Positions 47,181-57,770 are shown, counted from the stretch's first letter. The stretch is 64,000 nucleotides of DNA from Defluviimonas sp. SAOS-178_SWC (GCF_039830135.1 NZ_CP156081.1:4078001-4142000), one strand, 5' to 3'. Made by a program: numbers and translations. The notes: generated by a model from the sequence alone, not told the origin.

Positions 47181-49631
47181 ATGGCCCTTCGCAAGACCCT
47201 GACAGCCATCGCGCTGGGTATCAGCCTGACGGCCCTTTCGGGCTGCGACTCGGCCGAAGAACGTGCCGAGAAGTTCTACCAGTCCGGCCTGCAATACCTC
47301 GAAGCCGGCGATATCGATCGCGCGCTGGTGGAGTTTCGCAACGTATTCAAGCTGAACGGCCAACACCACGACGCGCGCCGCGCCTATGCAGAGGCGGAAC
47401 GCGGCCGTGGCAACCTGCGCGAGGCGTTTTCGCAGTATCTGCGGCTGGCCGAGCAATACCCGGATGACATCGATGCGCAGCGGGCCCTTGCCGAGATCGC
47501 GGCGCAGGGCGGCGACTGGGCCACGGCATCGCGGTATTCTGCCGCCGTTCTGGAGAAATCCCCGGATGAACTGGCCCTCCAGGCCGTGAAACTGGCGGCG
47601 GATTACGGCCAGGCGACCGAGGAGAACGATGTCAGCGGCCAGATCGCGGCCGCAACAGGAGCGCGGGCACTTCACGCGAAGCTGCCGGACAACCTGCTGC
47701 TCGCCAGGGTCATCATCGACGACCTGATCCGCGGCCAGAACTACGACGACGCGCTCGTCGAACTGAACAGGGCCATCGAGGTCGCCCCAACCGACCGCGC
47801 GCTCCTGGCACAACGGCTGTCGGTCCACGCCGCCCTCGGCGACGACGCGGCGGTGGAGGAAGGGCTGCGCGACATGGTCGCCCTCTTTCCGGATTCACCG
47901 GAGATGGGGCAGGCGCTCGTCCGTTGGTATGTGTCGCGGGGCGAAACCGACAAGGCCGAGGCCCATCTGCGCGCCCGGATCAAGGCGGGAAGCGAGGATC
48001 AGGGGCCGACGCTCGAACTCGTGCGTTTTCTCGCCGAACAGCGCGGTCCCGAAGCCGCCGTGGCCGAGCTGGAGCGGGTGATTGCCTCCGGCGCGTCAAC
48101 GTCGGTCTACCGGGCTGCACGGGCCGGGTTCATCTTCGACCTCGGCCAACGGGATGCCGCGATCGCCGAGATGCAGGAACTCGTCAAGGATGCCCCGCCG
48201 TCGGACGAATCGCGGCGGACCAAGGTAGGCCTTGCCCGCATGCTGACGATCACCGGCAATGCCGTCGGTGCCCGCGCGCTGGTCGAGGAAGTTCTGGCCG
48301 AGGATGCGGGCGATGCCGAGGCTCTGAAACTCAAGGCCGGCTGGCTGATCCTCGACGACGAGGTCGGAGACGCGGTGGCGATCCTGCGCAGGGCCTACGA
48401 CCAGAATCCGCGCGACGCCTCGATTCTGACGCTGATGGCACAGGCCTATGAACGCGACGGCAACCGGGACCTGATGCGCGAGACGCTGTCTCTTGCCGTC
48501 TCGGCCTCGAACCGGGCGCCTGCGGAGTCCTTGCGTTATGCACAACTCCTGGCGTCCGAGAACAAGCTGATTCCGGCAGAAGGTGTGCTTATCGACGCCC
48601 TCAGGATCGCGCCGGGCACCACGTCGCTCCTCGTTCCGCTGGGCCAGATCTACGTGCGGGTCCAGGACTGGTCGCGCGCCGAGGCCGTTGCCACCGAACT
48701 CGAGGCGCAGAAAGACCCTGCGGCGCGACCGGCGGCGCAATCCCTGCGGGCCGCGATCCTGGCGGGTCAGCAAAAGACCGATCAGGCGATCGGCTATCTT
48801 CAGGGCCTCGTCGATCAGGGTGCCGGCGGCCTTGACGCCAAGGTCGCCATCCTGCGCGCCCATCTCGCCGGCGGCCGCACCGGGAATGCGCTGGCCTATT
48901 CGGAAAGCCTTCTGGCCGAGGATCCGGACAACCCCGATCTGCGATTCATCGACGCCTCCGTGCGGGCGCTCGCCGGCCAGGCCGACGCGGCCGAGGCCGC
49001 CTATCGGCAACTCGTCGCGGAAGACAAGAGCCGCCTGCCGGTCTGGCTCGCGCTGGCGCGCACCGTCCTTTCCAACCCCGCCCGCGCGAGCGAGGCCTCG
49101 GCCCTGATCGACGAAGCGCTCGTCGCGCTGCCCGATTCAGCAGAGTTGAAATGGGCGAAGGCCGGTTTCCTCGAACGCGCCGGCGATGTCGATGGCGCCA
49201 TCGCGATCTATGAAGGGCTCTACAAGGATAACAGCGCCAACCCCATCATCGCCAACAATCTGGCGAGCCTCCTGTCGACCTATCGCAGCGATCCCGACAG
49301 CCTTGCCCGGGCCGAAGTCATCGCCCGGCGCCTCCGCGGCAGTACGCTCGCGCCCTATCAGGACACCTACGGCTGGATCGCCTATCAGCGCGGCCATTTC
49401 GACGATGCCGTCGACGAGCTTGAGAAGGCGGTATCCGTTCTGGGCCACGATCCGATGGTGCGCTACCATCTGGCGATGACCTACCTCGCGCTCGATCGCA
49501 AGCCGGAGGCGCTGGCGCAATTTCGCGAAACCCTGGCGCGCGCCGGCCAAGACGATTCGCGCGACTTCGTTCTCACGGCGCGGAAAGAGGCGGAGCGTCT
49601 GGAAACAGAAGGCGTCACAGTCGGGAACTGA
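47181..49631 (+). CDS. Large TPR lipoprotein of the exosortase/EPS system (PrsT-like)
   Basis: 816 residues. Lipoprotein signal KTLTAIALGISLTALSGC (lipobox LSGC), then about 20 tetratricopeptide repeats along the whole chain (e.g. EKFYQSGLQYLEAGDIDRALVEFRNVFKLN; TYGWIAYQRGHFDDAVDELEKAVSVL). This size, lipid anchor and position match the PEP-CTERM-system TPR protein PrsT and functionally AlgK/PelB-type scaffolds that dock to the outer-membrane export channel. Sits between the priming transferase and the Wza-like exporter on the same strand. Confidence 0.88.
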   Translation: MALRKTLTAIALGISLTALSGCDSAEERAEKFYQSGLQYLEAGDIDRALVEFRNVFKLNGQHHDARRAYAEAERGRGNLREAFSQYLRLAEQYPDDIDAQRALAEIAAQGGDWATASRYSAAVLEKSPDELALQAVKLAADYGQATEENDVSGQIAAATGARALHAKLPDNLLLARVIIDDLIRGQNYDDALVELNRAIEVAPTDRALLAQRLSVHAALGDDAAVEEGLRDMVALFPDSPEMGQALVRWYVSRGETDKAEAHLRARIKAGSEDQGPTLELVRFLAEQRGPEAAVAELERVIASGASTSVYRAARAGFIFDLGQRDAAIAEMQELVKDAPPSDESRRTKVGLARMLTITGNAVGARALVEEVLAEDAGDAEALKLKAGWLILDDEVGDAVAILRRAYDQNPRDASILTLMAQAYERDGNRDLMRETLSLAVSASNRAPAESLRYAQLLASENKLIPAEGVLIDALRIAPGTTSLLVPLGQIYVRVQDWSRAEAVATELEAQKDPAARPAAQSLRAAILAGQQKTDQAIGYLQGLVDQGAGGLDAKVAILRAHLAGGRTGNALAYSESLLAEDPDNPDLRFIDASVRALAGQADAAEAAYRQLVAEDKSRLPVWLALARTVLSNPARASEASALIDEALVALPDSAELKWAKAGFLERAGDVDGAIAIYEGLYKDNSANPIIANNLASLLSTYRSDPDSLARAEVIARRLRGSTLAPYQDTYGWIAYQRGHFDDAVDELEKAVSVLGHDPMVRYHLAMTYLALDRKPEALAQFRETLARAGQDDSRDFVLTARKEAERLETEGVTVGN

Positions 49632-49767
49632 AGACGCCGCCTGTTGCCTCCGGGGCACTTTGCCCGGCATTGGGCCGCCCGGAGCGTGAGCTTTGCAAGT
49701 TAACGTTTTGATTCAGTGTCGATCCCTCGTAACCTTGTATCGATTCGAATGTGATTGGGGATCCGAA

Positions 49768-50403
49768 ATGTTTAGAGCCCTGCTGGGCCTTTTTCTGGCC
49801 GTTCTTCTCGTTCCTGCTGCGTGGGCCCAAAGCGGCTATCGCATCCAGCCGGGTGACGTGTTGCAGATGGAGGTCCTGGAAGACCCGAGCCTCAACCGCA
49901 GCCTTCTCGTTCTCCCCGACGGCAGGGTGAGCCTGCCGCTCGTCGGCACGGTGCGCGCCTCGGGCCAGAGCGTCGAAGGTCTGCGCAACGCGATCTCGTC
50001 CGCGCTCGCGCCGAATTTCGCGTCGCCTCCGACGGTGTTCCTGTCGGTTGGCCAGCTGAACCCGGTCACGTCGGCCGTCAACACCGCGGTGGCGCAGGCC
50101 GCCGCCGCGAATGTCGCGACCTACGGCACGGTTGCTGTCTATGCCCTTGGCGAAGTGACCAATCAGGGCCGGGTGGATGTCAAGACGGGCACGACGCTTC
50201 TTCAGTTCCTGGCCGAAAGCGGCGGCCTGACCCGGTTCGCGGCCACCAAGCGGATTCAGCTGCGCCGTCCGGATGCGAAGACCGGGACCGAGACGGTCTA
50301 CAAATACAACTACAAGGCCGTGCAGGCTGGCGCCAAAGCACCGGTGATCGTGTTGCGTGAAGGCGATGTGATCGTGGTACCGGAGCGCAAACTCTTCGAA
50401 TAA
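49768..50403 (+). CDS. Wza-like polysaccharide export protein
   Basis: 211 residues from ATG 49768 (GGGGA ribosome site). Signal peptide ALLGLFLAVLLVPAAWA, then the Poly_export domain YRIQPGDVLQMEVLEDPSLNRSLLVLPDGRVSLPLVGTV and an SLBB region (VYALGEVTNQGRVDVKTGTTLLQFLAESGGL). No lipobox Cys after the signal peptide and no C-terminal amphipathic helix, so it differs from Wza of E. coli; the outer-membrane pore may be formed with the beta-barrel encoded next. Confidence 0.9.
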   Translation: MFRALLGLFLAVLLVPAAWAQSGYRIQPGDVLQMEVLEDPSLNRSLLVLPDGRVSLPLVGTVRASGQSVEGLRNAISSALAPNFASPPTVFLSVGQLNPVTSAVNTAVAQAAAANVATYGTVAVYALGEVTNQGRVDVKTGTTLLQFLAESGGLTRFAATKRIQLRRPDAKTGTETVYKYNYKAVQAGAKAPVIVLREGDVIVVPERKLFE

Positions 50404-50415
50404 AAGGCGGACAAG

Positions 50416-51900
50416 GTGGGGACGAGCAGCAGAACGATCGCGGTAATCGCGGCAATCTCGACAATCTGGCCCAATGCCGCGCTCCCTCAGGGGAGCGCTG
50501 GCACAATCGGGACCGGCACGAATGTCGCAGGCACAACGGCCACGACCGGGGCGCGGGCGGCGGCGGGCGCGACCGCTCCCGCACCGGCGCAGGGCGGCCT
50601 CCAGTTCGACATCGGCGTCAGTTCGAAACTGACGGTCGATGACAACTTCCAGCTCAAGCAGACCAGCACCGGCACCTCGACCATCTGGGACAACCGGGTC
50701 GATCTGAACCTGAGCAGCGTCACCGGCGTTCAGGATTTCAGCCTGAACGGTTCCGGCGTCTTTCGTTATGCCGACATCCCCGGACGCTCGATCTCCGGCT
50801 TCGAGGATCCGACGATCCGGCTCCGGTACAGGCTCGACGGTGTCAACAGCCGGCTGACCCTCACCGGGCGCTACCGGTTCGTCGACCGGGAGTTCCTCGA
50901 TCCGTTCCAGATCGAGCAGGAAGAAACCAACTTCAACGGCCTCTATGCCGGCGGCGGCACCGTGACGTTCAAGAACGCCGCCTTGAACTACGTCACCGGA
51001 ATCAACGACCCGCTGACCTTCACGCTCGACCTCGGGCATGACGAGAAGGACTACGACTCGACCGCGGTCGCATCGAACCCGCGGCTCTTCGATACCGAGA
51101 GCGACAGCATCGACGCGAATGTGTCGATGAAGGTCTCGCCGCTCACCAGCCTGCGGCTCAGCGCCGGGCTGACGGATTACAGCGCGAACGACCCGAACCA
51201 GACCCGGCGGAAGACCACCGACTACGCCATTGGCGTCGTTCAGGACATCAACCCGGTTCTCGTTCTCGACGCCCAGGTTGGCTATACCGAAGTGGAGACC
51301 GACACGGTCCTGGGGACGCGACGGCGCGACGGCGCGACCGGGGCTGTCACGCTGACCCAGACCCTTCCGAACGGTTCCGTCTTCGCCGCGCTCGACTCGG
51401 CACTCAACCAGAACGGCACGCGCACGACCCTGCGCTTCGGCCGCGACCTGCAATTGCCGCTCGGGAACTTGCGCGCCTCGGTCGGCGGCACGAAGACGCC
51501 GGGCGGCGACACCTATGTCGTGGCCACCGTGGCCTACAGCCGCCAGCTGAAGTCGTCCGACATCACGGTCTCGCTGAACCGCGCGGTCTCGACCAACAAC
51601 ATCAACGAGGATGTTCTCGATACCCGTCTGACCGTCGGCTACGGCTACGAGATCGACGCCAATTCGCGGATCAATCTCGCGCTGAACTGGGGCCGGTCGG
51701 AAAGCGCCGGAATCGGCGCCGCCCCGACGATCGAGCGGACGACGCTGCGCGCCTCCTATTCGCGCGACTTGACGCAGGACTGGGCGATGACGGGTGGCGT
51801 TCAACTGCGCAAGCGGACCGATTCCACGCCGGGCGTCGGCGACGCGGACTCGAACTCGGTCTTCCTGAGCCTCGACCGGACCTTCAATTTCCGGCCCTGA
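50416..51900 (+). CDS. Outer-membrane beta-barrel of the EPS/exosortase locus
   Basis: 494 residues starting at GTG 50416 (12 bases after the exporter stop). A signal peptide (TIAVIAAISTIWPNAALP) and a low-complexity Gly/Thr/Ala stretch precede many amphipathic beta strands (LTFTLDLGHDEKDYDSTAV, LRLSAGLTDYSANDP, VLDAQVGYTEVETD, ATVAYSRQLKSSDITVSLNRAV) and a terminal aromatic FNFRP. This resembles the TIGR03016-like barrels of PEP-CTERM loci and probably provides the secretion pore. Confidence 0.83.
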   Translation: MGTSSRTIAVIAAISTIWPNAALPQGSAGTIGTGTNVAGTTATTGARAAAGATAPAPAQGGLQFDIGVSSKLTVDDNFQLKQTSTGTSTIWDNRVDLNLSSVTGVQDFSLNGSGVFRYADIPGRSISGFEDPTIRLRYRLDGVNSRLTLTGRYRFVDREFLDPFQIEQEETNFNGLYAGGGTVTFKNAALNYVTGINDPLTFTLDLGHDEKDYDSTAVASNPRLFDTESDSIDANVSMKVSPLTSLRLSAGLTDYSANDPNQTRRKTTDYAIGVVQDINPVLVLDAQVGYTEVETDTVLGTRRRDGATGAVTLTQTLPNGSVFAALDSALNQNGTRTTLRFGRDLQLPLGNLRASVGGTKTPGGDTYVVATVAYSRQLKSSDITVSLNRAVSTNNINEDVLDTRLTVGYGYEIDANSRINLALNWGRSESAGIGAAPTIERTTLRASYSRDLTQDWAMTGGVQLRKRTDSTPGVGDADSNSVFLSLDRTFNFRP

Positions 51901-52077
51901 CGGTGCGGATCGGGCCGGAATCCGGCTTGCTGTTCCGAAGGGGTTTGGAACGGGCATGCGCAACGGCAGATCCCACGCATGGGAACGTGTACGTGTGCGG
52001 CTCCGATTCCAATTCAACGCGGCGCCGAAACACTATAGGTTCACGAGAGTTGCAGAGTACCCGCGGGCAATCGGAAG

Positions 52078-53679
52078 ATGACGCAGTCGACCAGTCCTGA
52101 CCAAAGCGCCGGTTTCCCGGTGGGTGTCATTCGCCCGGCGGGTCTTGGGCTTTTCGTCCTTCTTCTCATCGCATCTCTGCCCATCTTCTGGATCGGCTTC
52201 GTCTCGCTCGCGCAGGCCTGGTCGACGGCGGAATACAGCCACGGTCCATTGATCCCGCTGATCTCGCTCTACCTGTTCCTGCGCGAACAGCGGCGGATGC
52301 CTCTTCCCGAAGCCGGGGCACGCTTGCGCTGGCCCGGCCTTCTGGTCATCGCCGGATCCCTTGCGCTTGCCGCCCTCGGCAACCTGATGCGGGTGCCCGA
52401 CATTGTCACCTACGCGTTCATTCTCTGGGTCTCTGGCGTGGTGCTGACGATCTTCGGCTGGGATCGCGGCCGCCGGCACCAGTTGCCGGTCTTTCACCTG
52501 ATCTTCATGCTGCCGCTGCCGCAAATGCTTTACTGGAAGCTGACGATCTTCCTGCAGTGGGTGTCCTCGGCGCTCGGCGTCTGGTTCGTCAGCCTCGCCG
52601 GTGTGGCTGTCTATCTTGAAGGCAACGTGATCGACCTCGGCATCTACAAGCTTCAGGTGGCCGAGGCCTGTTCGGGCCTGCGCTACCTCTTCCCGATCCT
52701 GAGCTTCTCCTACCTCTTCGCGATCCTCTATCGCGGGCCGTTCTGGCACAAGGCCGTGCTTCTCCTCTCGGCGGCACCGCTTACCGTCCTGATGAATTCG
52801 GTCCGGATCGGCATCATCGGCATCCTTGTCGACCGCTACGGGATCGAACAGGCGGAGGGCTTCCTGCACTTCTTCGAAGGCTGGGTGATCTTTCTCATCT
52901 GCGTCGCGATCCTTTTCGGCATGGCGATGGCGTTGCAACGCCTGACGCCGAAGCCGATGCCGCTGGCCGAGGCGATCGACCTCGATTTCGAGGGTTTCGG
53001 CGGTATCCTCGCACGCGTCCTCGCGATCCGCGCGGCGCCCGCACTGGCGGCGGCCGTCATCCTGACCGGCGCCGCCTCGACCGCCTGGCATACGCTGCCG
53101 GCACCCGAAGCCGTGGCGCCGGCGCGCGATCCGCTGCTGCTGTTTCCGCGCAATGTCGAGGGTTGGCAGAGCTACACCGTCGATCTGGAACCGGATGTGG
53201 AGCGGGTTCTGGCCGCCGACGATTACCTCAATGCCTTCTACCAGAAGCCGGGCGAACGCAGCGTGGTGAGCTTCTTCGTCGCCTGGTATGCCAAGCAGAC
53301 CGAAGGCCAGGGCATCCACTCGCCCGAAGTTTGCCTGCCGACCGGCGGATGGGAAGTGTTCTCGCTGGAGGAAGTGCCGCTCGACCTCGACGCGGTCGGC
53401 TACGGAACCTTCCGCGCGAACCGGGCCGTGATCCAGAAGGGGTTGTCAAAGCAACTCGTCTACTACTGGTTCGAGGGGCGCGGCAAACGCGTGGCCAACG
53501 ACTTCCGCGCCAAGCTGAGCGTGCTGACCGACAGTCTGACGCTCGGCCGGACTGACGGAGCACTCGTCCGCTACGTCACCCCGATCGAGGCGGACGAGAC
53601 CGAAGCCGATGCCGAAGCGCGGCTGAAAAGCTTCATGTTGCTGAGCCTCGCCAACCTGTCGCGCTACGTGCCGTTCTGA
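52078..53679 (+). CDS. xrtD: Exosortase D (VPLPA-CTERM-specific) fused to EpsI domain
   Basis: 533 residues. N-terminal part (about 20-310) is the eight-helix exosortase with all active-site residues: Cys198 in [11 protein letters not shown], Arg243 in NSVRIG and His264 in LHFFEG. C-terminal part (about 335-533) is the EpsI/DUF3485 domain ([33 protein letters not shown]). The enzyme cleaves VPLPA-CTERM tails after export; EpsI is normally a separate EPS protein. The substrate at 41834-42499 lies in the same locus. Confidence 0.93.
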   Translation: MTQSTSPDQSAGFPVGVIRPAGLGLFVLLLIASLPIFWIGFVSLAQAWSTAEYSHGPLIPLISLYLFLREQRRMPLPEAGARLRWPGLLVIAGSLALAALGNLMRVPDIVTYAFILWVSGVVLTIFGWDRGRRHQLPVFHLIFMLPLPQMLYWKLTIFLQWVSSALGVWFVSLAGVAVYLEGNVIDLGIYKLQVAEACSGLRYLFPILSFSYLFAILYRGPFWHKAVLLLSAAPLTVLMNSVRIGIIGILVDRYGIEQAEGFLHFFEGWVIFLICVAILFGMAMALQRLTPKPMPLAEAIDLDFEGFGGILARVLAIRAAPALAAAVILTGAASTAWHTLPAPEAVAPARDPLLLFPRNVEGWQSYTVDLEPDVERVLAADDYLNAFYQKPGERSVVSFFVAWYAKQTEGQGIHSPEVCLPTGGWEVFSLEEVPLDLDAVGYGTFRANRAVIQKGLSKQLVYYWFEGRGKRVANDFRAKLSVLTDSLTLGRTDGALVRYVTPIEADETEADAEARLKSFMLLSLANLSRYVPF

Positions 53680-53689
53680 CGGAGATGCG

Positions 53690-54385
53690 ATGCACGTTCT
53701 TGCATCCGATCCGTCCCGTCGGGGCACCGAGATGACCTCGCACGATGAACGTTTTGCCGGATCGGGCCGCATTCCGCGCGCCGTCTGGATCGTCGTCTCC
53801 CTGTCGGTTCTGCCGGAGCTCATCCTTCAGGGGGCCGATCTCGATCTCTGGGGACGGCCCGGATGGCGGTCGGTCGCCTATGAATATGCCGGGTTCTGGG
53901 CGGGGCTATTGGGCGATTGGCGGCCGAACTACACGCTCCAGCCGATCCTGATGTTCGTCACCTACGGGTTCCTGCATGCCGGCATCTGGCACCTCGTGCT
54001 GAACATGACGACGCTGCTCGCACTGACCCCGCCCCTGGTCGCGCAGGTCGGAACCGGCCGGTTCCTCGCGCTTTACGGGGTTTCGATCCTCGGCGGCGCG
54101 GTGGGATTCGCCGCCCTGACGCGCGCGACCGCCCCCATGGTCGGGGCTTCGGGAGCCCTCTTTGGACTTGTCGGCGCGCTCATGTCGCTCGATTTTCGCC
54201 GGCGGATCGACACCGGGCGGCCGGTTGCGCCGCTGGCCGGGACGGCGCTTGCGCTGATCCTTGGCAATGCGCTGGTCTGGTGGGCGACGAACGGGCGGCT
54301 CGCCTGGGAAACCCATCTCGGCGGATTTCTGGCCGGCTGGATAGCCGCAATGGCCGTGCCCGACCGCCGCGCGGACCGGGCCTGA
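53690..54385 (+). CDS. Rhomboid-family intramembrane serine protease
   Basis: 231 residues with six hydrophobic segments. Catalytic Ser154 in PMVGASGALFGLVGAL and His209 in WETHLGGFLAGW, plus the oxyanion-side FLHAGIWHLVLNM. It lies 10 bases after the exosortase stop and is likely co-transcribed, so it may process a component of the surface-sorting system; it lacks the hallmarks I would expect of a GlyGly-CTERM rhombosortase. A start at 53732 is an alternative. Confidence 0.88.
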   Translation: MHVLASDPSRRGTEMTSHDERFAGSGRIPRAVWIVVSLSVLPELILQGADLDLWGRPGWRSVAYEYAGFWAGLLGDWRPNYTLQPILMFVTYGFLHAGIWHLVLNMTTLLALTPPLVAQVGTGRFLALYGVSILGGAVGFAALTRATAPMVGASGALFGLVGALMSLDFRRRIDTGRPVAPLAGTALALILGNALVWWATNGRLAWETHLGGFLAGWIAAMAVPDRRADRA

Positions 54386-54411
54386 TCCCATCCGATCCGG
54401 GTGGCGCCCGC

Positions 54412-55623
54412 TCAGCCGCGCCCCATGCTGGCGAAGATCCTGTCATAGGCCGCAAGGAGATGCGGCACCGAATGGGCCCAGCTCAGGCGCTCGGTCACCC
54501 GCGCCCGCCCGATCCGGCCCATCTCCAGCCGCCGCTCCGGCGCATCCATCAATTCGGCGATCTTCGCCGCGAAATCCTGCGGGTCGTTCGCGCGGGCGTA
54601 AAGCGCGGCATCGCCCGCCGACGCCCGCCCCTCTTTCAGATCGAACTGCACCACCGGTTTTTCCAGCGTCATGTATTCCATGACCTTGTTCATGGTGGAG
54701 ATGTCGTTCATCGCGTTCTTCGGATCCGGGCTCACCCCGATATCGCAGCTGTTGAGCGCACGCAGCATATCCTCGTCATAAAGGGCACCGGTGAAGGTGA
54801 AGTGGTCGCCCAGTCCGCGCCGCGCCACGTCGGCCTCGACGTTCGGCAATTCCGGGCCGAAGCCGACGATGATGAAATGCACATCCGGGCGGCCCGTGTC
54901 GCGGATCAGGTGGTCCGCCGCGGCGACGAGAAGGTCCATCCCCTCCTGCTGGCCGATCACCCCGATATAGCCAAGGACGGTCCCCGCCCCCTTCCGCATC
55001 GCCGGATCGGCGGGCCGGATCTCGAACTTCTCGATCTTGGGCGCAGACCGCACGACGAACACGTCCTCCGGCGCCATACCGCCGCGCCGGATGGCGATCT
55101 CGCGGAAGCTTTCGTTCGTGGCGATGGAGACGGAGGCACAGGCAAAGGTCATGCGCTCCCAGATCAGCATGATCTTGTAGAGCAGGCCCTTCCTGTCGAA
55201 CTTGGCCTCGAAAAGCTCCGGGCAGACATCGTGGTGGTCGAAGAGGTATCGCACACCCGCAAGCCGATACCGCAGCGCCAGAAGAAAGACGAGGTCGGGC
55301 GGGTTGCAGCCGTGGATGACATCGAATCCCCTTTCGCGCCGGACACGGCGGGCGAGCCGGAACCAGTGCCAGAGCGACCAGAGATATTCCTTCGCGTAGG
55401 CCACGGCACCGGAATGCGCCTCGTCAGGTTCGGGATACCGGTAGATATGGATCCCGTCGATGACCTCGTAATGCTTGTCCCAGCCGCGCCCCGTCGGGCA
55501 GATCACGCTGACGTCGTAGCCCGCCTGGTTCAACGTCGTCGCCTCAAGCCAGACACGCCGGTCAAGCGGCACGGGGAGGTTCTCGACGACGATCAAGACC
55601 CGCCGTTTCGCCTTCGCTGTCAT
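54412..55623 (-). CDS. GT4-family glycosyltransferase
   Basis: 403 residues from ATG 55623, with AGGAG at the right distance (55629 is too close to it). Full GT-B: RRVLIVVENLPVPLDRRVWLEATTL at the N-terminus, YLFDHHDVCPELFEAK, donor domain LGYIGVIGQQEGMDLLVAAADHL, and ISTMNKVMEYMTLEKPVVQFDLKEG. Closest in pattern to WcaI/WbuB-type transferases. Convergent with the rhomboid gene. Confidence 0.9.
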   Translation of the reverse strand: MTAKAKRRVLIVVENLPVPLDRRVWLEATTLNQAGYDVSVICPTGRGWDKHYEVIDGIHIYRYPEPDEAHSGAVAYAKEYLWSLWHWFRLARRVRRERGFDVIHGCNPPDLVFLLALRYRLAGVRYLFDHHDVCPELFEAKFDRKGLLYKIMLIWERMTFACASVSIATNESFREIAIRRGGMAPEDVFVVRSAPKIEKFEIRPADPAMRKGAGTVLGYIGVIGQQEGMDLLVAAADHLIRDTGRPDVHFIIVGFGPELPNVEADVARRGLGDHFTFTGALYDEDMLRALNSCDIGVSPDPKNAMNDISTMNKVMEYMTLEKPVVQFDLKEGRASAGDAALYARANDPQDFAAKIAELMDAPERRLEMGRIGRARVTERLSWAHSVPHLLAAYDRIFASMGRG

Positions 55624-55735
55624 CGTCATCTCCTGCCCCGGCCGCGCGGTCCTGCTGATAAAGGTTTCGCGGCCGGTTCGCAAAGCCACGGGCGATCCCT
55701 GCCCCCGGTGACAACCGATCTGTGCCCGCTTCTCC

Positions 55736-56617
55736 TCACTCGACCACCTCGTACTCGGCGAGGATGGTTTTCTGGACGAAAAGGAAATTGTCGTCCGAGA
55801 TCAGGCTGACGATCAACCGGCCTTCCGGGTCGACCCAAAGGCTCATGCCCTCCATGTTGTCGAGCGTTCCGGCGCGCGTTTCCAACAACGTCTCGGGCGC
55901 ACCGAAACCGGCGCCGTCATAGGCAAAGCGGCGAATGTGCGTGGCGAAGCCGGTTGCCGCAAGCCGGCGTTCGAGGAGCCAGAGCTTTCCGTCCGGGCCA
56001 AAGACCGCATCGGCAGCGTCGAACCCGTCCTCGGCGGGAAGCGGCGGGCCGGGCTGCCAATCGCCCTTGCGGCCGATGTAGGTGCCGAACGTCGCACCGT
56101 CGCCGGGCGTTTCAAGAATCGCGATCAAACCGCCATCGGGAAGGATCGCCAGCCCCTCGAACCCGGCATTGCCCCAGAGGTCGCGGAACCGGTCCCATCG
56201 GTGAAGCGTCACCGGCATCAAGTCCGGAAGGCTGACCGAGGTGATCCGCGTATAGCTTTCATAGCCGACATAGACCGATCCGTCCGGCCCGACGCTGAGC
56301 GCCTCGGCGTCGGCGGTGAAGCCATGAACCGGCTTGCCGGAATTATCGAGGAGCCGCGCCTGCCAGTCGCTTTCGACATTCGTGATCTGGCCCTTGTCAT
56401 CGCGGCTGACTTTGGCGCGGAACATCTCGCCCTCATCCGTGACCGCGAGGAAAGAGGCACCGTCCCCGGCCATCGCCAGACCGGAAAAGCCGCCAAAGCC
56501 CTCATGGTCTTCCTGCCACTCGTAGATCCCGCGCGGGATCAATTCGGTGGCGCCGGCATGTCCGGCCAGAAGGACGGCAAGCAGGCCAAGGCCAGCTGCC
56601 GCGTCAACTCCCCGCAC
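55736..56617 (-). CDS. Esterase-like activity of phytase family protein, paralogue 1
   Basis: 293 residues with a signal peptide (GLGLLAVLLAGHAGA). Phytase-like beta-propeller pattern: EGFGGFSGLAMAGDGASFLAVTDEG, DAEALSVGPDGSVYVGYE, NAGFEGLAILPDGGLIAI and the closing LDNMEGMSLWVDPEGRLIVSLISDDNF. A second copy of the family is at 61434-62318. The enzymatic role is unknown; in this place it may act on phosphate or ester groups in the periplasm. Start overlaps the end of the GT2 gene by 14 bases. Confidence 0.85.
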   Translation of the reverse strand: MRGVDAAAGLGLLAVLLAGHAGATELIPRGIYEWQEDHEGFGGFSGLAMAGDGASFLAVTDEGEMFRAKVSRDDKGQITNVESDWQARLLDNSGKPVHGFTADAEALSVGPDGSVYVGYESYTRITSVSLPDLMPVTLHRWDRFRDLWGNAGFEGLAILPDGGLIAILETPGDGATFGTYIGRKGDWQPGPPLPAEDGFDAADAVFGPDGKLWLLERRLAATGFATHIRRFAYDGAGFGAPETLLETRAGTLDNMEGMSLWVDPEGRLIVSLISDDNFLFVQKTILAEYEVVE

Positions 56618-57620
56618 GGCCGAACGCGATCCGCCGCGCCTCGGGTGAAAGCCGCTCGCGCACCGATTTCGGCGGGCCGAGCCCCCAGACAGCGCGCAGA
56701 AGCGCGCCGGCCTGCGGCAGCGCCCCTCTCAGCACGAGCTGTCCCGCCTTCGCCGTCGCATAGGCCATCGCGACCGGCAGGCCGATCGGGTTGAAGCGGC
56801 GCACGAAGAGCATGCGGCTGTGATACTTGAACCAGAAAGAGAACGGTGAGGCGAGGCGTTCGAGCGTTGGTGATCCTATCGCGGTGCCGGCATGGTGGTA
56901 GACGACAAGCCCGGGTGCCACGACGAGGGGCATGTCACCGCGCCGGAGCGCCCAGTCGGCCTCTTCGTAATAGAGAAAGTAATCCTCGCGCATCGGACCG
57001 ACCGCTTCGTAAAAAGAGCGCGAGGCGACCATGCTGGCCCCGGTGATGAAATCGAGATCCGCACCCCTCGGCAGGACCGCCTCGGCCGCGGCCCGACCGA
57101 GATTGACGTTGCCCGAGACGCCGGTCCAGAGATTGACGAGTCCGCCGTCGATCTGCACGCGGTGCGGCGGCTCCGCGAAACAGACCCGCCCCCCCATCAA
57201 GGCGTAATCCGGCGTCTCCTTCGCGGCGGAAAGGATCGCGCGGCAGGCTCCCTTGTCGGCGAAAGCGTCCGGGTTCAACACCCAGAAATGGTCGATCCCG
57301 GACATCGCCGCCGCGACGGCGAGGCCGACATTGACGCCACCGGCGAAGCCCCGGTTGGCCCCGGAATGGACCAGCGTCACTGCCCCCGCCTCGGCGCGCG
57401 CCGGTCGTTCCTCGCCCCCGAATTCCCGTAGATCGACACCTTTGGTGGCGGCCCAGCCGCGCAAGGTGGAGACGGTGTCGTCGGTTGACGCGTTATCCAC
57501 CACGATCACCGCCGGCCGGCCGCCTTCCTGTTCGAGAAGGCTTTCCACACAGCCGAGGATGACGTCGGCGGATTGGAAGGCAACGACGATCACGCCGATC
57601 GGAAAGTCAGGTTCGGACAT
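56604..57620 (-). CDS. GT2-family glycosyltransferase (rhamnosyltransferase-like)
   Basis: 338 residues, GT-A fold: [59 protein letters not shown] and the acceptor-side [18 protein letters not shown]. This pattern is typical of WbbL-like rhamnosyltransferases, but the sugar is not provable here. Co-oriented with, and slightly overlapping, the phytase-like gene. Confidence 0.9.
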   Translation of the reverse strand: MSEPDFPIGVIVVAFQSADVILGCVESLLEQEGGRPAVIVVDNASTDDTVSTLRGWAATKGVDLREFGGEERPARAEAGAVTLVHSGANRGFAGGVNVGLAVAAAMSGIDHFWVLNPDAFADKGACRAILSAAKETPDYALMGGRVCFAEPPHRVQIDGGLVNLWTGVSGNVNLGRAAAEAVLPRGADLDFITGASMVASRSFYEAVGPMREDYFLYYEEADWALRRGDMPLVVAPGLVVYHHAGTAIGSPTLERLASPFSFWFKYHSRMLFVRRFNPIGLPVAMAYATAKAGQLVLRGALPQAGALLRAVWGLGPPKSVRERLSPEARRIAFGRAGS

Positions 57621-57770
57621 GTCAACTCACTCAGAACAGGGATGGCGGCGGGGTACCCCCGGAAAGTGGTAGCAATTTGGCGGGGATCGGGCCAGTCCCG
57701 AAAGACCGGCGGAATTGCGCCCAAGGCTTCGGGATGCTTAATGTCGGATCAACCGCAGAAGGAGACCGGG

